Below, one piece after another: positions 48,721 to 61,309 of a stretch of DNA of 64,000 bases (its first letter is position 1; the number at the start of each line of letters is the position of its first letter). Location of the stretch: assembly GCA_029931535.1 (NCBI GenBank), contig JAQPZY010001033.1:310001-374000 (forward strand). Reading direction: 5' to 3'. The DNA is from Margaritifera margaritifera. Lineage: Eukaryota > Mollusca > Bivalvia > Unionida > Margaritiferidae. The position numbers were made by a program, and so were the translations under genes. Below the pieces are notes generated by a model. It saw only the letters and a program-made list of their open reading frames with translations. It was not told the origin of the DNA and ran no database searches.

Positions 48721-49322
48721 ACAGAATATATCAGACAAAAAGAACAGGAAGAAGAAGATGGTGATGATACCAAACCTTTCCTCATATGCTAAACAATCTC
48801 TTGTTTATTAACTTTCCATTTCTAAAAAGGACATTAAGTGCAGTTTATTTCAGATTCAAGGAATGCAAAATGTTGAGTAAAATCCATAGTAACCACCACA
48901 TTCATATACCAGCTAAAAGTCATCAAATTTGATTTGTCTCAATTATTATTAATCATAATGTATAATTATTATTATTATTAGTAGTAGTAGTATAAAGTCC
49001 ATCGGTTCATAGACACGGACTTAAGTGTGTAATGTCCTTGAAATCCTGCTACACCATTAATGCTTGACAAATAAAACTTGGGTGAATAATAGTGTTATGG
49101 GTGTAGATTGTGACAACCCTTTCAAATTCTGATCACTCCCATGAGGATGAGACTAGTTGATAGAGGTTACACAAATTTCCAAAAACTCCTGAGCTGTACA
49201 TCTCACATGTATGAGAATCGCCATATGTAATCAGTGATCCAAGTATTAACATATTTTAGACTGTCACACATAGGTGATCTCTTGGAGTCTATTCCTCAGG
49301 AACTTAGCCCCAAGGCCATAAT

Positions 49323-49453
49323 ATAGAAACTATTAAAACCACCACTCTATTACCATAGAAACTATTAAAACCACCACTCTGTTACCATATAAACTATTAA
49401 AACCACCACTCTATTACCATAGAAACTATTAAAACCACCACTCTATTACCATA
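49323..49453. repeat. 32-bp tandem repeat, 4 copies
   Basis: Unit 'accatagaaactattaaaac' plus 'caccactctatt', nearly perfect. Confidence 0.94.
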
Positions 49454-50619
49454 TAGACACTTACTTAGCATGAACATACAACAATATACATGCAAATAAC
49501 ATTGACCCCAGGGTCCATCCTTATCCTAAGGTACTTAGGTCTTGGGTCATAACTTAGAAACTACTGAGATTCTCACCCAATAACAACATATACATTTACT
49601 GTGCATGAAAAGACAAATGCAGATCCCCAACAGACATTTGCCCCTAGGGTAGCACTTATACTCAGGGACCTACCCAAGTGGCTCAAAATATGGGATAGAG
49701 GTCAAAACAGAGAAGTTCAGGATATGTATTGTACTAACACTGAATTGTAGTTATTATTATTATTAGTAGTAGTAGTAGTAGTAGTAGCAGTAGTTTAATA
49801 TTTAGTACAATTTCCTCATTTGTTTATTTTTATTTCTCTTCGTCATACTTTCCTATGCTGATTAGCCTGTCTAGTTATAACAGACTGGGGGGATGGAAAC
49901 CTGTATTAATGGTCACCTACATGTAATGCTTATAATTAAAAATAATCAAATTTACTCTGTCACAAGACTTTTGTGCTCTATAAATGTCATGAACATGGCA
50001 ATATCAGTAGCTGAAATACATACATTATCTACTTATAATGGTTAGGCCAGTTTAAAAGGATTATTTTTTCTTCTTCAAATTTATGATTTAGTATCATATG
50101 TTAAAGAATGGGAGTAGATAGTTTAGGGGTATGTTGTAATTTCATTGGAGACAACTTTTGTAAAGATATATCTAGCAGTTACAAGTTAGCGTGCCTTTTT
50201 TATATAATGCAAACATACATTTATTTATTGACATATCTCCATTCGCCAGGTATTTCAGATGTTATAGCTCAAATGCAGGTCTGGCCTAATACTGTGCAAA
50301 CACATGATAAATGGATGGCAGTTTCCCGCTTGCACTTTGACATTTTGACCAAGTCGGGCATTGATAGTTTCCACTCTTTCAGCTTTGGCTGTACATCTTG
50401 ATGAGTAGAGAGTTCAGAGGTTTTTATCACATAAAAAATATAATTCAAAATGAAGCCCAAGTATGAGATTGCTCATCTGACTCTCACTATTGTACAAAAC
50501 AGTATTATGTATAAGACTAATTTTTTTTATTTATCACCTGGTTGCATTCATCTTGAAACTCAGCCTTCATAAAACATTGATAAAACATGTTATATGAAAT
50601 ATTCTTACAAATTTTTCTT

Positions 50620-51080
50620 ACAATGTGCCAGGAAGTGGTTGAGGAGATGAAAAGTAACTTGTTCCACCAGGTTTCTGTTTAATGAAAAGATTGTAAGTGA
50701 AGCCAGCAAAAATACAATTTTAGTGGCATGTATTCTCAGAAATATTATTCATACAAAATGTTGTCAAAACTGGCCCAGCGGTTTTGGATACGACATCATA
50801 AATTACATTTGTTACTCTGGAAGCCACGTGGCTGCTGGGGAAGACACACACAAAAATAAACTTTAGTAAGAAATATTCCATTAACGTTCGATCACAATGG
50901 CATATAAGCTTTTGGAGTTCTCAAAAATACATTTTCCTCCTGCTTGTTATGGAGCCCAAACGTTGCTGGGAAAGTGACCAAAAATATGACTTTAGTACAA
51001 CATGTTATAAAACCACTAATACAAAGTTTAATTAAAATTGGTTTAGTAGTTTTCTACCTAGCTGCTAGGGAAGCCGACAT
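50620..51080. repeat. Degenerate repeat with 'gctgctggggaag' motifs
   Basis: Several loosely similar about 120-bp stretches sharing 'aaaaatatgactttagtac' and 'ctgctagggaagcc' variants. Poorly conserved. Confidence 0.4.
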
Positions 51081-51118
51081 AACCATCTCCTGAGAAACAT
51101 TTCGACAAAGTCCAGGGG

Positions 51119-51487
51119 TCATGCTATCATGAGAAGTGGGCGAATAAGTCGCCCAAAAATATAAACTTCGCTTTCTTCTATTAGGAACGCGAAAACGACT
51201 TCGCCCTGCGATTTGTTTAGCTGTAAACTGAGTGATAGTAGTTTATGGGTTTTGAAATGCTTCCTCTGCTCAGCCGAGTAGTTACAGTGTTCTAGTCCCA
51301 GGCGAAATGTATTGGATGCAACACTAGCAGTCGTTGATATAAACTGCGCAGACAAAACAAACTTTTGCACATTCACTAGCATGTTTTTAAATAGCTGATT
51401 GACCATTAAACCATTCCCCCGCAAGTTATCATTTGTTGTAACTGCCCGATTTCCACAGGTTATCATTTGATGACAAAAACATACCAA
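51119..51487 (-). CDS. ORF of 122 aa, unidentified
   Basis: Open minus-strand frame starting MVCFCHQMITCGNRAVTTND and ending LIRPLLMIA. The composition is protein-like (QFISTTASVASNTFRLGLEH; SLQLNKSQGEVVFAFLIEES). It is GC-richer than its surroundings and not repetitive. No domain, splice partner or family is recognised. It could be a piece of a mobile element or a chance ORF. Confidence 0.3.
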   Translation of the reverse strand: MVCFCHQMITCGNRAVTTNDNLRGNGLMVNQLFKNMLVNVQKFVLSAQFISTTASVASNTFRLGLEHCNYSAEQRKHFKTHKLLSLSLQLNKSQGEVVFAFLIEESEVYIFGRLIRPLLMIA

Positions 51488-52471
51488 CTTGTGTTTCGAA
51501 ACTTAGGACATCAATCTGTAAACAACAATTTGTGTTTTAAAAATAGAATCGGTAAGAGCAATTACTAAATATATTTTTTGAAGATTTTAACTCACGTGCT
51601 TGATTTATTTTCTGCATAAAATCAGTTTGAAACCGTAAGTGAACATGTCAAGGTGTAATAATGGCAGACATCGCTGTGTCTAGGGAGTACCTCTTCATTA
51701 GACTGTCTGTTTTTGTAATTTTCATTGGGAGCATACATTAAGGAAAATATGTTATTCGTAGAAAACAAAGTCTAAATATCATGTAATAGAAGATTTAGCC
51801 TAAAAATACAATGTTTAGGTCAAAAACGTATAGGACAATGAAATGTTGTGGAATTTGAGAAAGCGATGTAAGGTCAAGGTTGTTTTCTTACTTCACTCAT
51901 CTTTGTGAAAATACGAAAGAAGCAGCGAAGCAAATAATATCTAACCAATGCACGACTTTATCACGAGTATGTAGATAAATATTAAAGCCATAAATATGCA
52001 ATCCTATCAGTGGATTGTTGTACTGAAGCTAGAAAGTGTGAGTGGTCATATTAGGAAAATCCGAGGAAGGTCGAGGTCACCACGGCCGAGTTAAGATCGG
52101 TCTTTTCTGGTTGATGATAATTTCATTTGAAAAGCAAGTTCTTTTGGAATCGTACGACACTTTCTCTGCCAGTCAGTCAATCATTCCTAGGATATGAAGC
52201 ACGGGTACAGGCGTGAGTACTAATGTCACTGATAAACATGTCATAATATAACTTCCATCTTTTATGAACTAATTCAAAATGTACACAAATAATTAGCATA
52301 TTATATATTGTTAAAATTGAACAGGACTATATCTCAGGATAAACTCATTGCATATTTTCACTGCAGTTCAGTGCGCAGCATACATGTATAAGCTGACAGT
52401 GAATGCTCGTGTATCAATGTTTACCTAAGCAAAGTCGTTTATTCGTAGAAAATTAGCATACCTGAAAGAAA

Positions 52472-52940
52472 ATGCCACTTAAAGGTTCATCTAAGAATTT
52501 ACACAGAAGTAAAGAAAAAGATATGGCAGGTCCTGAAAGTATAGTATCGCCAAAAACAACGTCAGACAGAGCAATGTCAGTGTCTACCGCTCTACCCCAA
52601 CCCCCACCACATCAACACCCACCCACTAACACCCACCCACTAACACCCACCACACCAACACCCACCCAGACTCAGATTAGTCAATGCTTGATAAAGAGCT
52701 CGATACTACAAGAATGGAGATGATAGATAAAACAAAATGGACAATGTCTAGAATTCTCTAGAAAAAATGGCATCAAAAGAATATATAGATCAAAAGCTAA
52801 AAGAAATTGTCATTCAAGTTGGAATGAAAAATTTTCTTGAAAAGATGAAAGAAGAAATAAAACAGAATATTTCAAAAAAGATTGCGAACATAAGGAATGA
52901 TCTGGAAAATGTACATGGAGACAATTTTTTAAGTTAGGCA
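52472..52940 (+). pseudogene. LINE ORF1-like fragment
   Basis: MPLKGSSKNLHRSKEKDMAG opens a Ser/Pro/Thr-rich head with a (PTNTHPL)-type expansion and a stop at 52721-52723. After a frameshift come KTKWTMSRILEKMASKEYID and QKLKEIVIQVGMKNFLEKMK, a lysine- and glutamate-rich coiled coil. A low-complexity head followed by a coiled coil is typical of non-LTR retrotransposon ORF1 (RNA-binding) proteins. No reverse transcriptase follows. An unrelated coiled-coil protein is the alternative. Confidence 0.5.
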
Positions 52941-53739
52941 GGAGAATAATTTCTTAACAGGATTAATTTACGTGCAAATAAATTATCCAAAATAAATTGC
53001 TGATAAAGTGAGAACCTAAAATTCAGGCTTCAGTCTGTAGCACGAAGCTTCAGAGTGATTTAAATTTGTTTCCAGAGATGAGGAGGCTGCCACATAGCGA
53101 ATACTTTATGTTCACCAGAATGCTGGCATGTGGAATGTAGCCTACAATGAACATGACAATATGACCCATGCTGTTCTGTATTCCTGCGATGGGATTCAGA
53201 TTTTTAAGAATTATGTGGGCTTATATGGAAGCGATGGGGAATACACTTCCTGAAAATGGAATGGAACCAACACACGAAACAGAACAAGCGATCATGTAAG
53301 AAACATTCCAGAACAATGTCCATTGCAAAGAAGATTTTCGGACTATCTACATCAATACTCCTTTCCTTCATGGAACAGAATATACTGTAACACGCACAGG
53401 GGTTCCTCTACCGAGCGAATCAAACACCTGCGTGAGGTTGGGCTGGAAGTCCCTTGTTTTCCTCTATTTCCAAGGACTTTCCGACAACATTCGTAGTCAA
53501 CTGGAAGTTCTCGTAACGCGCCAAGACTATAATTTTTTTCTCTAATCAATAAATAAATGACCACAATATCACAACTACAACTTCACATTAGCATGGCTTT
53601 TCCTTGAGACAAGCAAACACCCAATGCAGGGAACTATAAAAATACTAAAACTGTATCAATAGAATCTTGTCTCCATTTTTTTTTTAGGTACAGATAGGAT
53701 AAGCTCTCAAAATAATTTTTACTAATATTTTACTTTTCA

Positions 53740-56700
53740 TTATTCACCAATTATGGACCACCAAACCCATTGCGTAGGAAATGTTCAAACTACTCAACGG
53801 GATCCATATACATGAATACTTATTCCACACCATGGAACAGAAGAAGCATTCCACAACAATGTCCATTGCAAACAAGATGTGCACACTATCGAATCGACCC
53901 CGCCTACATGTTTATTGCGTTCCAAGGTCAGGAAGGTTCATGTTTTCTGCGTTTCAAGGACAGGAAGGCGTTTGAATGTAGATTGGGTCCCATATAGATG
54001 AATATGCCTTAAACACCAAGGAACAGAAGAAACATGAAACAACACAAGCGATCCAATCCATGGAATTTTACAACAATGTCCGTTTCACGCAAAATGTGTG
54101 CACTCCCAAATAGATCGCATCAACATGAATACGCCTTAATGACCATGGAACAGAACAAATGTGAAACAAGACGAGCAATCATATCCGAGGATTCCACAAG
54201 AAAGTAAATTTCAGAGATAATGTGTGCTCTACCGAACAGGCTCCATCTACATATATTTGCCTTTTTCAGCTTGGAATAGAACAAACACCAAACAACCTAA
54301 ACGATCGAAGCTCAAGCATTCCAAACAGTGTACATCGCAAGAAAATATCCACACTACGGAAGAAGCCATATCTACATGAATGCGACTTTCGAACCATGAA
54401 ACTGTATAAATATGAAACAACACAAGCGATCCAGTGCAATCTATTGAAACAGAGGCTCGCATTTACTACCAGAAAGCTATATTATATGTTCTACTTGCAG
54501 TGGAATGCTGCAGTTCGGATTGCTTGTGTTGTTTCATGTTTCTTGCATTCCAGGCTCAGGAAGGGTTATGCATGTAGATTGGCCCGCATGTAGATGAATG
54601 TGCCTTCATCACCATGGAACGGAAGAAACGTGAAAGAATACAAGCGATTCAATCCGATCTATTGCTTAACAATGTCCATTTCAAGCAAGATGTGCACACT
54701 CTCGAGTGAACTCTGCCTACATCAACAAATCTTCTAGACCATTGAACGGAATGCTTGCGATGTTTCATGTTTGTTCCATTGCATGGTGACAAGGGCGTAT
54801 TCATGGAGATGGGGTCTCTACGGTAGTACACATGTTTTCTCTACAATAGACATTGCCGTGAAATTGTGTTGGTTTATGTTTCTTGCATTCCAGGGTCAGG
54901 AAGCGGAATGAATGTAGATTGACCCGCATCTAGATGAACATGCCGTCCTCACCATGCAACGGAAGAAACATGAAAGAATACAAGCGATTCAAACCGATGT
55001 ATTGCTTAACGATGTCCATGGCATTGCGAACAAGATGTGAATACTCCAGAGTAAATTCCTCCTAAATCAACAAGTCTTCTAGACCATGGAACGGAATGCT
55101 TGTGACGTTTCATGCTTGTTCCATAGCATGGTGACAAGGGCGTATTTATGCAGATGGGGTCTATTCGGTACTGGCCAAATCTAAACTGCGAAGGACATTG
55201 TTGTAGAATGCTTCGGATTGGGTCGCTCGTCTTGTTTCGCGTTTCTTCTGCTCCATTGTCAGGAAGGCGTATTCATGTAGATGGATGTCTATTCGGTACT
55301 GCACATGTATTCTCTACAATGGACATTTCTATGGAATGGTTAAGTTTAGATTGCATGTGTTGTTTCATGTTTCTTGCATTCTATGGTCAGGAATGGGTAT
55401 GCATGTAGATTGGCCTGCATCTACATGAATATGCCTTCCTCACCATGGAACTGAAAAATGAAGAAACAACACAAGTGATCCAATCCAAAGCATGCCAGAC
55501 AAATGTCCATTGAAGAGAAATTGTGCACACTACTGAACAGACGGTATCTACATGAATACACATTCATGGCTAAGGAACGGAAGAAATACGAAAGAATACA
55601 AGCGATCCAATCCGAAGCATTGCTTAACAGTGTCCATTGCAAGAAACATGTGCACACTCCAGAATAAACCCTCCCTACATCAACAAGCCTTCTAGACCAT
55701 GGAACGGATTCCTTGTGATGTTTCATGTCTGATCCATTGCATGGTTACAAGGGCATATTCATGTAGGTGGGGTCTATTCGGTTCTGTCCACATCTTAACT
55801 GCAATGGACATTGTTGTGCATTGCTTCGGATTGGATCGTTCGTCTTGTTTCGTGTTTCTTCTGTTCCATTGCTAGGAAGGCGTGTTCATGTTGATGGGAG
55901 TCTTTTCGGAAGTGCATATGTCTTCTTTACAAAGAACATTCCTGTGGAATGCTTCAGTTTGGATTGCTTGTGTTGTTTTATGTTTCTTGCATTCTATGGT
56001 CAGGAAGGAGTGTGCATGTAGATTGGCTCGCATCTAGATAAATATGCGTTCCTCACCATGGAACGGAAGAAACATGAAACAACAGAAGCGATCCAATCCA
56101 AAGCATGCCAGAAAAATGTCTATTGACGAGAAAATGTGCACACTACTGGACCGGAAGAAATATGAAAGAGTACAAGCGATGAAATCCGAAGCAATGCTCA
56201 GCAATGTCCACTGCAAGCAAGATGTGCACTCTCACGAATAAACCCCGCCTACATCAACAAACTTTCTAGATCAAGTAACGGATGGCTTTTTATGTTTCAT
56301 GCTTGTTTAATTGCATGGGGACAAGGGCGTATTCGTGTAGATGGGGTCTATTCGTTTCTGTCTACGTCTTAACTGCAATGGACATTGCAATGGACATTTT
56401 TGTGGAATGCTTCCGATTGGATCCCTCATATTGTTTCGTGTTTCTTCTGTTCGTGTAGACGTATTCATGTAGATGGGTGTCTTTTCGGTAATGCACATGA
56501 CTTCTCTATAATGGTCAGTGCTTTGGAATGCTTCAGTTTGGATTCCTTGTGTTGTTTCATGTGTCTTGCATTCCAGGTTCAGGAAGGGGTATGAATGTAG
56601 ACTGGCCCGCATTTAGATGAATACGCCTTCCTCACCATGGAACCGAAGAAACATGAAACGCATTGAAAAGAAATTATGCGCACTACTGAACAGACGGCAT

Positions 56701-56990
56701 CTACATGAATACACATTCCAGGCCATGAAACGGAAGAAACATGAAACAACAGAAGCGATCCAATCTGAAGCATTGCATAACAATGTCCATTGCAAGCAAG
56801 ATGTGCACACTCCGGAATAAACCCCGTCTATCTACATCGGCAAACCTTCTAGACCATGAAACGGACTTCTTGTGATGTTTCTTGTTTATTGCATTTAATG
56901 GTGACAAAGTCGTATTCCTGTAGATGAAGTATATTCGGCACTGTCCACATGTTAACTGCAACGGACATTGTTGCATAATGCTTCGGATTG
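53740..56990. repeat. Mosaic satellite of direct and inverted units
   Basis: Many imperfect copies of 'accatggaacggaagaaaca' then 'tgaaacaacacaagcgatcc', 'aatccgaagcattgc', 'aacaatgtccattgcaag' and 'atgtgcacactcc', alternating with their reverse complements ('cattcatgtagatggggtct', 'tgcttcggattggatcg', 'ttgtttcatgtttcttgcat'). Units span about 280-350 bp and switch orientation repeatedly. Because of this, short ORFs appear on both strands; none is a gene. The boundaries are approximate; related scraps start near 53130. Confidence 0.85.
54437..54499. repeat. 63-bp segment shared with 60911-60973
   Basis: The two segments differ at one base, in the same orientation. At 60.9 kb it lies in an ORF just before the Polinton polymerase fragment; here it interrupts the mosaic satellite. 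Confidence 0.95.
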
Positions 56991-57000
56991 GATCGCTTCT

Positions 57001-57153
57001 GACCTGTACATTGATAGAGAGATGCTGAAGGCAGCAAAGAGAAAGAAGAAAGAGGATGAGAAGGTGCTAGAGGAAAAGGAGAAAGAGGAGAGAAAGATGG
57101 TAGAGGAGAAAAAGACAGAGAAGGAGAAAAGTGAAGAGCAAGAAGAGATTTAA
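57001..57153 (+). other. Lys/Glu-rich coiled-coil-coding stretch
   Basis: Plus frame DLYIDREMLKAAKRKKKEDE and similar Glu/Lys repeats to a stop at 57151-57153. It starts where the mosaic satellite ends. It is purine-rich low-complexity DNA; a real exon cannot be excluded, but nothing joins it. Confidence 0.3.
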
Positions 57154-57925
57154 TTAAGTGGCGAAGTAAGTTCCACCGATAGTATCCTTGGTGAAGTTTT
57201 TGTTTGAACATGACTGTTGTAGTGAAAAGTTACACAAAGACATTCATGTTGGCAACATGGTATCCATTCAACGTTGCTAAATTATTGCTGGCATTGACAT
57301 ATTCTCATGTGAGAATTATGAGAACTATTACTCAAGGCAACAAAAAGTCTCAATCCCTTCTGTCAGTATTTGGGGGAAAATGGATCAATGAAGGAAGCCA
57401 TCATTTATTGTAGATGTATGGTGAAGTGTTATGAGACCTCAGGCAACATATGAGCAGTCCTCATGACAGAATAGATGGACTGGATACACCACTGATATAA
57501 AGAGACATTAGTATGGACCCTAAAGTTTTCACAATATTTAGAGACTAAAAGCACTTACTTAAGAATCACTAAGTTCCACCTACCTACCACCAGCTGTCAG
57601 TCAGTCATTGTTGATTTACGATTGTAGAAGACCACTGACCAATCTCGAGCCAGTGCATTGTGTGAAACATCATACCTGGGATGCTATGATTGTCTATAAC
57701 TATGAAGTAGCATAAACCATTTATGGTCTGACATCTAGGTAGTATTCATTATATAACCTGGATAAATTCAAATTGCTGTAACTTTAGTATCTTTCATTAG
57801 ATAATCAGGAAATATTTACCAACAACCAAAAATTACCTTCTTAGAATGGAGTAAAATGTATAAAAATCAACTTTAGATTTTATTGAAATTGACTTACTAA
57901 TGACTAGGTAAGACTATCCTGGCTA
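57154..57925. other. No recognised feature
   Basis: Unique AT-rich sequence. A 69-codon ORF at 57204-57413 has no recognised domain. Confidence 0.4.
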
Positions 57926-58345
57926 GCCAATTTGTCATTTGATAACTGGGCCATGAGGATAGTCAAAGTAAGTGATTATGCTGACAATGGCGATTTGTCA
58001 TTTGGTCCATGGGCCATGAGCATAATCAAAGTAAGTGACTATGCTGACTACGGCAAATTTTCATTTGATCAATGGGCCATGAGGATAGTCAAAGTAAGTG
58101 ACTATGCTGACTGTGGTAATTTGTCATTTGGGCTTTGGGCCATGAGCATAGTCAAAGTGACTATCGTGACTGTGGTAATTTGTCATTTGGTCAGTGGGCC
58201 ATGAGCATAGGCAAAGTAAGTGACTATCGTGATTGTGGCAATTTGTCATTTGGTCAATGGGCATTGAGCATAGTCAAGGTAAGTGATTATCGTGAATGTG
58301 GAAATTTGTCATTTGGTCAATGGGCCATGAGCATAGTTCAAGTAA
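57926..58345. repeat. 63-bp tandem repeat, about 7 copies
   Basis: Unit 'gtaatttgtcatttggtcaa', 'tgggccatgagcatagtcaa', 'agtaagtgactatgctgact'. Each unit is a multiple of 3, giving an open plus frame (LSFGQWAMSIVKVSDY). One shortened copy near 58155 shifts the frame. Confidence 0.93.
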
Positions 58346-58703
58346 GTGCAGCTGTTTATTAAAACTAAATATGAAGAGTTTATTGTACAACCTTTTTTTA
58401 AAAAGTATCCCTGAAATATCTTTTGGCGTCACTAATTATCCTTTAAATATCTTTTGGTTTCACAAATTATTTCTGTATATATCTTTTTGGTGTCACAAAG
58501 TGAAAATATGTGTCCAGAAGGTGATGGGGAAGAAAATTTCATGGGGAGATCAAACTTAAGAAAATTCTCTCCTCATTATGTGTCAGCCAAAATGTGATTT
58601 ATTGATTCTACAAGCTCTATGTATGCAAATGGAAATCAGTAGATACAATTACAAAGTTTTAAAAATGAAGCATGTATACAAATATCAAATTAAAGCATTA
58701 TGT

Positions 58704-58830
58704 CAGGGGTATCAAACATACGGCCCGTGGGCCGGATACGGCCGGCCAGACTCATTATTTATTATTATTATTATTTATTATTATTTATATCAAATCTGGC
58801 CCGCCATAGCAAATGAGTTTGACACCCCTG
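58704..58830. mobile_element. hAT-type MITE with 8-bp target-site duplication
   Basis: 127 bp, starting CAGGGGTATCAAAC and ending with the inverted GTTTGACACCCCTG. Flanked on both sides by the perfect 8-bp duplication CATTATGT (58696-58703 and 58831-58838). The 8-bp duplication and CAGGGGT-type ends are characteristic of hAT transposons. It has a GC-rich left arm and a TTATTA centre, with no coding capacity. Confidence 0.93.
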
Positions 58831-58949
58831 CATTATGTATCTCAAAACATTATCTGATGTTGCTACACATGAATTTTACAATCATTTTCCTAAAGGAATA
58901 AAATGTACAATTACTGATGACTTTTATTTTTGAATTTTGGGCAAATTTA

Positions 58950-59650
58950 AATTGGAATTAAGCCAGGCCTGAAACTCGTAACTTAGACCTAAGCAGGGCT
59001 TGATTTCACATATGAAACTTGAGATAGACTTACAGCTAAATATATTATCCAGCATTCAGTTTGCTAAAATATTTCAGAGTTTAATTCAGACAGAAAACAT
59101 TTGATTAGTTAAACTAATTAAGCCAGACAAATATTTTACCAATCAGGTTGCTGGACTCTTGACTTTAGTTGAAGTCCAGACACAAGTTTGGGCTGAAATT
59201 TCATAGAACTTAAGTTAGGACTTAAACTTATATCTGGACTTAAACTTAAATCAGGATTTAAACTTAAATCTGGAATCTAGCAATCTGATTGAATAAATCT
59301 TAAGTCTGACTTTAGTGTGATCAATTCAATGTTTAAGCATGAATTTACAATTTCAGAGATGTTGGTGAAATTGGGGCCTGTTGGTATAATCCTGGCCTGA
59401 TCATAGTCAATTTACATATGATTTAAGCTTGACCAATTTAAGGTCTTAAATCTGGATCTAAATTTTAATTAAGACACGATGATGAGTGTGGGATCTAGAT
59501 TTCACCAACAGAATTTTAATTTAGAATCAAGTGCTCTGAATTGGCCTAAATTAAAATCTGTCGTTAAATGGACCAATCAAATGGCATACGTCTAGACTAA
59601 TTGACTTGAAGACTTATGTTGATGAAATTGGGAACTGAAAATTACAGTGA
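58950..59650. repeat. Internally repetitive 'acttaaact' region
   Basis: Many direct and inverted copies of 'ggacttaaacttaaatctgg'-like sequence, densest at 59215-59290 (18-bp period). It looks like a decayed fold-back element. Confidence 0.5.
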
Positions 59651-59794
59651 ATGTTGTCTTAACAGACACCTCCATTAACTATATACCTGCTGATAAAGAA
59701 CAATATTTATGAACATATTTTTTTAATCTTACATACATATTTCACTACTAACTTAAGGACACCTGTCCACATGGAACAAAATGTTGAATCCCTC

Positions 59795-60230
59795 CAGTTA
59801 GCTCACCTGGCCATAAGACCAACTGAGCTTACAGCATGGCCCTGAATCCATCATGCATCGCCTGTTGTCTGACCATTGTCCATTGTCAACCACCTACTGT
59901 TACTAAAAATAGTAGAACATTAAATGACTTCTTTTCAAAAACTGCTGAACTGACTGTGACCTAATGTGACAGAATACATCCTAACTTAAAGACCTTTTAT
60001 TTTATACAAATGATGCTGATTGTTATCAACTGTGGTTACTGTTACTGAAAGTAATAAAAAAACAGCTTTCAATCACTTCTCAAAAACCAGTCAACAGAAT
60101 TTTGCCAAATTGGACTGAAATCATTGTCATATAGGCCTTTAAATATTGGACAAATGAATCTGATGTGCCATCAAATATGGTTGAAGATACAAAAAATATA
60201 GAAACCCTGAAGGAATTGTTTTCTTAACAT
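59795..60230. repeat. Dispersed 'agctcacctggcc' repeat
   Basis: 'ttagctcacctggccataag' then 'accaactgagctta', followed by repeated 'gttactgaaaa' and 'acttct.aaaaactg' phrases. I recall this motif as a frequent repeat in bivalve genomes; unverified here. Confidence 0.45.
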
Positions 60231-60496
60231 TTGCAAACAATGGAATTTGAAGAAATTTATGCAGAAAGCTTCCTACAGATCCAGATTTCTTGACCAACTG
60301 TTCTTACATTTGGCTATTAGACAAATGTCAGCACGTGAGCGATCTCATTCCCACTATATGTCACTATACATTTTTTTATTATTATTCTAGAGTAACACAA
60401 TGGCTCCGATTGTACATTTTGTCACAAATCTCTTGTTTTTATTTGTAAAAAATAATATTTCATTTCAAAAGAATTGCTGACGTTGAAGATGTATTT

Positions 60497-60706
60497 ATGC
60501 CAGTCAGTTTGACCACATCCTTGCCATACACTAATGTCTCCACACCTGGAGTATTCACTCCAAAGAGTTATGGCGCAAACAAAATAGAGGGCAGCGGGGA
60601 TACAGACTTTACGTTTCTTGACATATTTGGATTTTTTTCTGACCAACTTCAATCTAGTGTGCTTAAGTGTGCCGCCATTTCAACTTGTTATGATAACATT
60701 TCCTAA
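60497..60706 (+). CDS. ORF of 69 aa, unidentified
   Basis: MPVSLTTSLPYTNVSTPGVF, TPKSYGANKIEGSGDTDFTF, ending CYDNIS. The frame extends upstream without a stop to about 60467 (RIADVEDVF), close to an 'ttattctag' acceptor-like site. It is just upstream of the Polinton polymerase remnant and may belong to it or be chance. Confidence 0.25.
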   Translation: MPVSLTTSLPYTNVSTPGVFTPKSYGANKIEGSGDTDFTFLDIFGFFSDQLQSSVLKCAAISTCYDNIS

Positions 60707-60829
60707 TATTAAAGAAAAAGTGGGAATTGCTTTTAAAACTAGAAAGCTGTGAGGGGGTGAATTCCAATTAAAACAGCTTGAATACCCTTGCATGTACAGA
60801 CCTCAAATTTGAAAACGGAATATTAGAAA

Positions 60830-61051
60830 ATGGAATTATCAACAACTCTTCTGGACAACTTTTCCACTTTTGATGACTTCTTGTTCGCTATTTTTGAGCT
60901 CGATTTTGGCCAATCTATTGAAACAGAGGCTCGCATTTACTACGAGAAAGCTATATTATATGTTCTACTTGCAAGCGAACATTCATCAGTTCAACGTATT
61001 GTGAGCGACATCGCACGAACCATTTTCAGAAAAGTGTTTGTGAATTATTGA
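60830..61051 (+). CDS. ORF of 73 aa upstream of the polymerase fragment, unidentified
   Basis: MELSTTLLDNFSTFDDFLFA, IFELDFGQSIETEARIYYEK, AILYVLLASEHSSVQRIVSD and a stop after FVNY. It looks like a small helical protein. Part of it (60911-60973) is duplicated inside the 54-kb satellite. It may be the degenerate N-terminal part of a Polinton gene. Confidence 0.35.
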   Translation: MELSTTLLDNFSTFDDFLFAIFELDFGQSIETEARIYYEKAILYVLLASEHSSVQRIVSDIARTIFRKVFVNY

Positions 61052-61309
61052 CAGTGTTCTCTCCCTGTGGACGGCATATTTGTATGAACAACCAAAAGTT
61101 TCACGTTTTTGCAGGAAAGAAAAGATGTTTTTTTTTAATTAAGTCGTCAAGTTAGATCATCAATGTTGCATTCAAAGATATGACAACGAATTCGAGGAAG
61201 TATCGAATGACGACCAGCACAAGAAAAGGAAACAGGACCACTGTGTGGATTTTATCTTTTTTTATACTTTGAACGTTCACAAGAGACTAAAATTCACATA
61301 ACTAACTTT

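Noticed and set aside
54222..54593. A 123-aa gene in the satellite
   Set aside because: It is a chance frame across satellite units and the inserted 63-bp segment.
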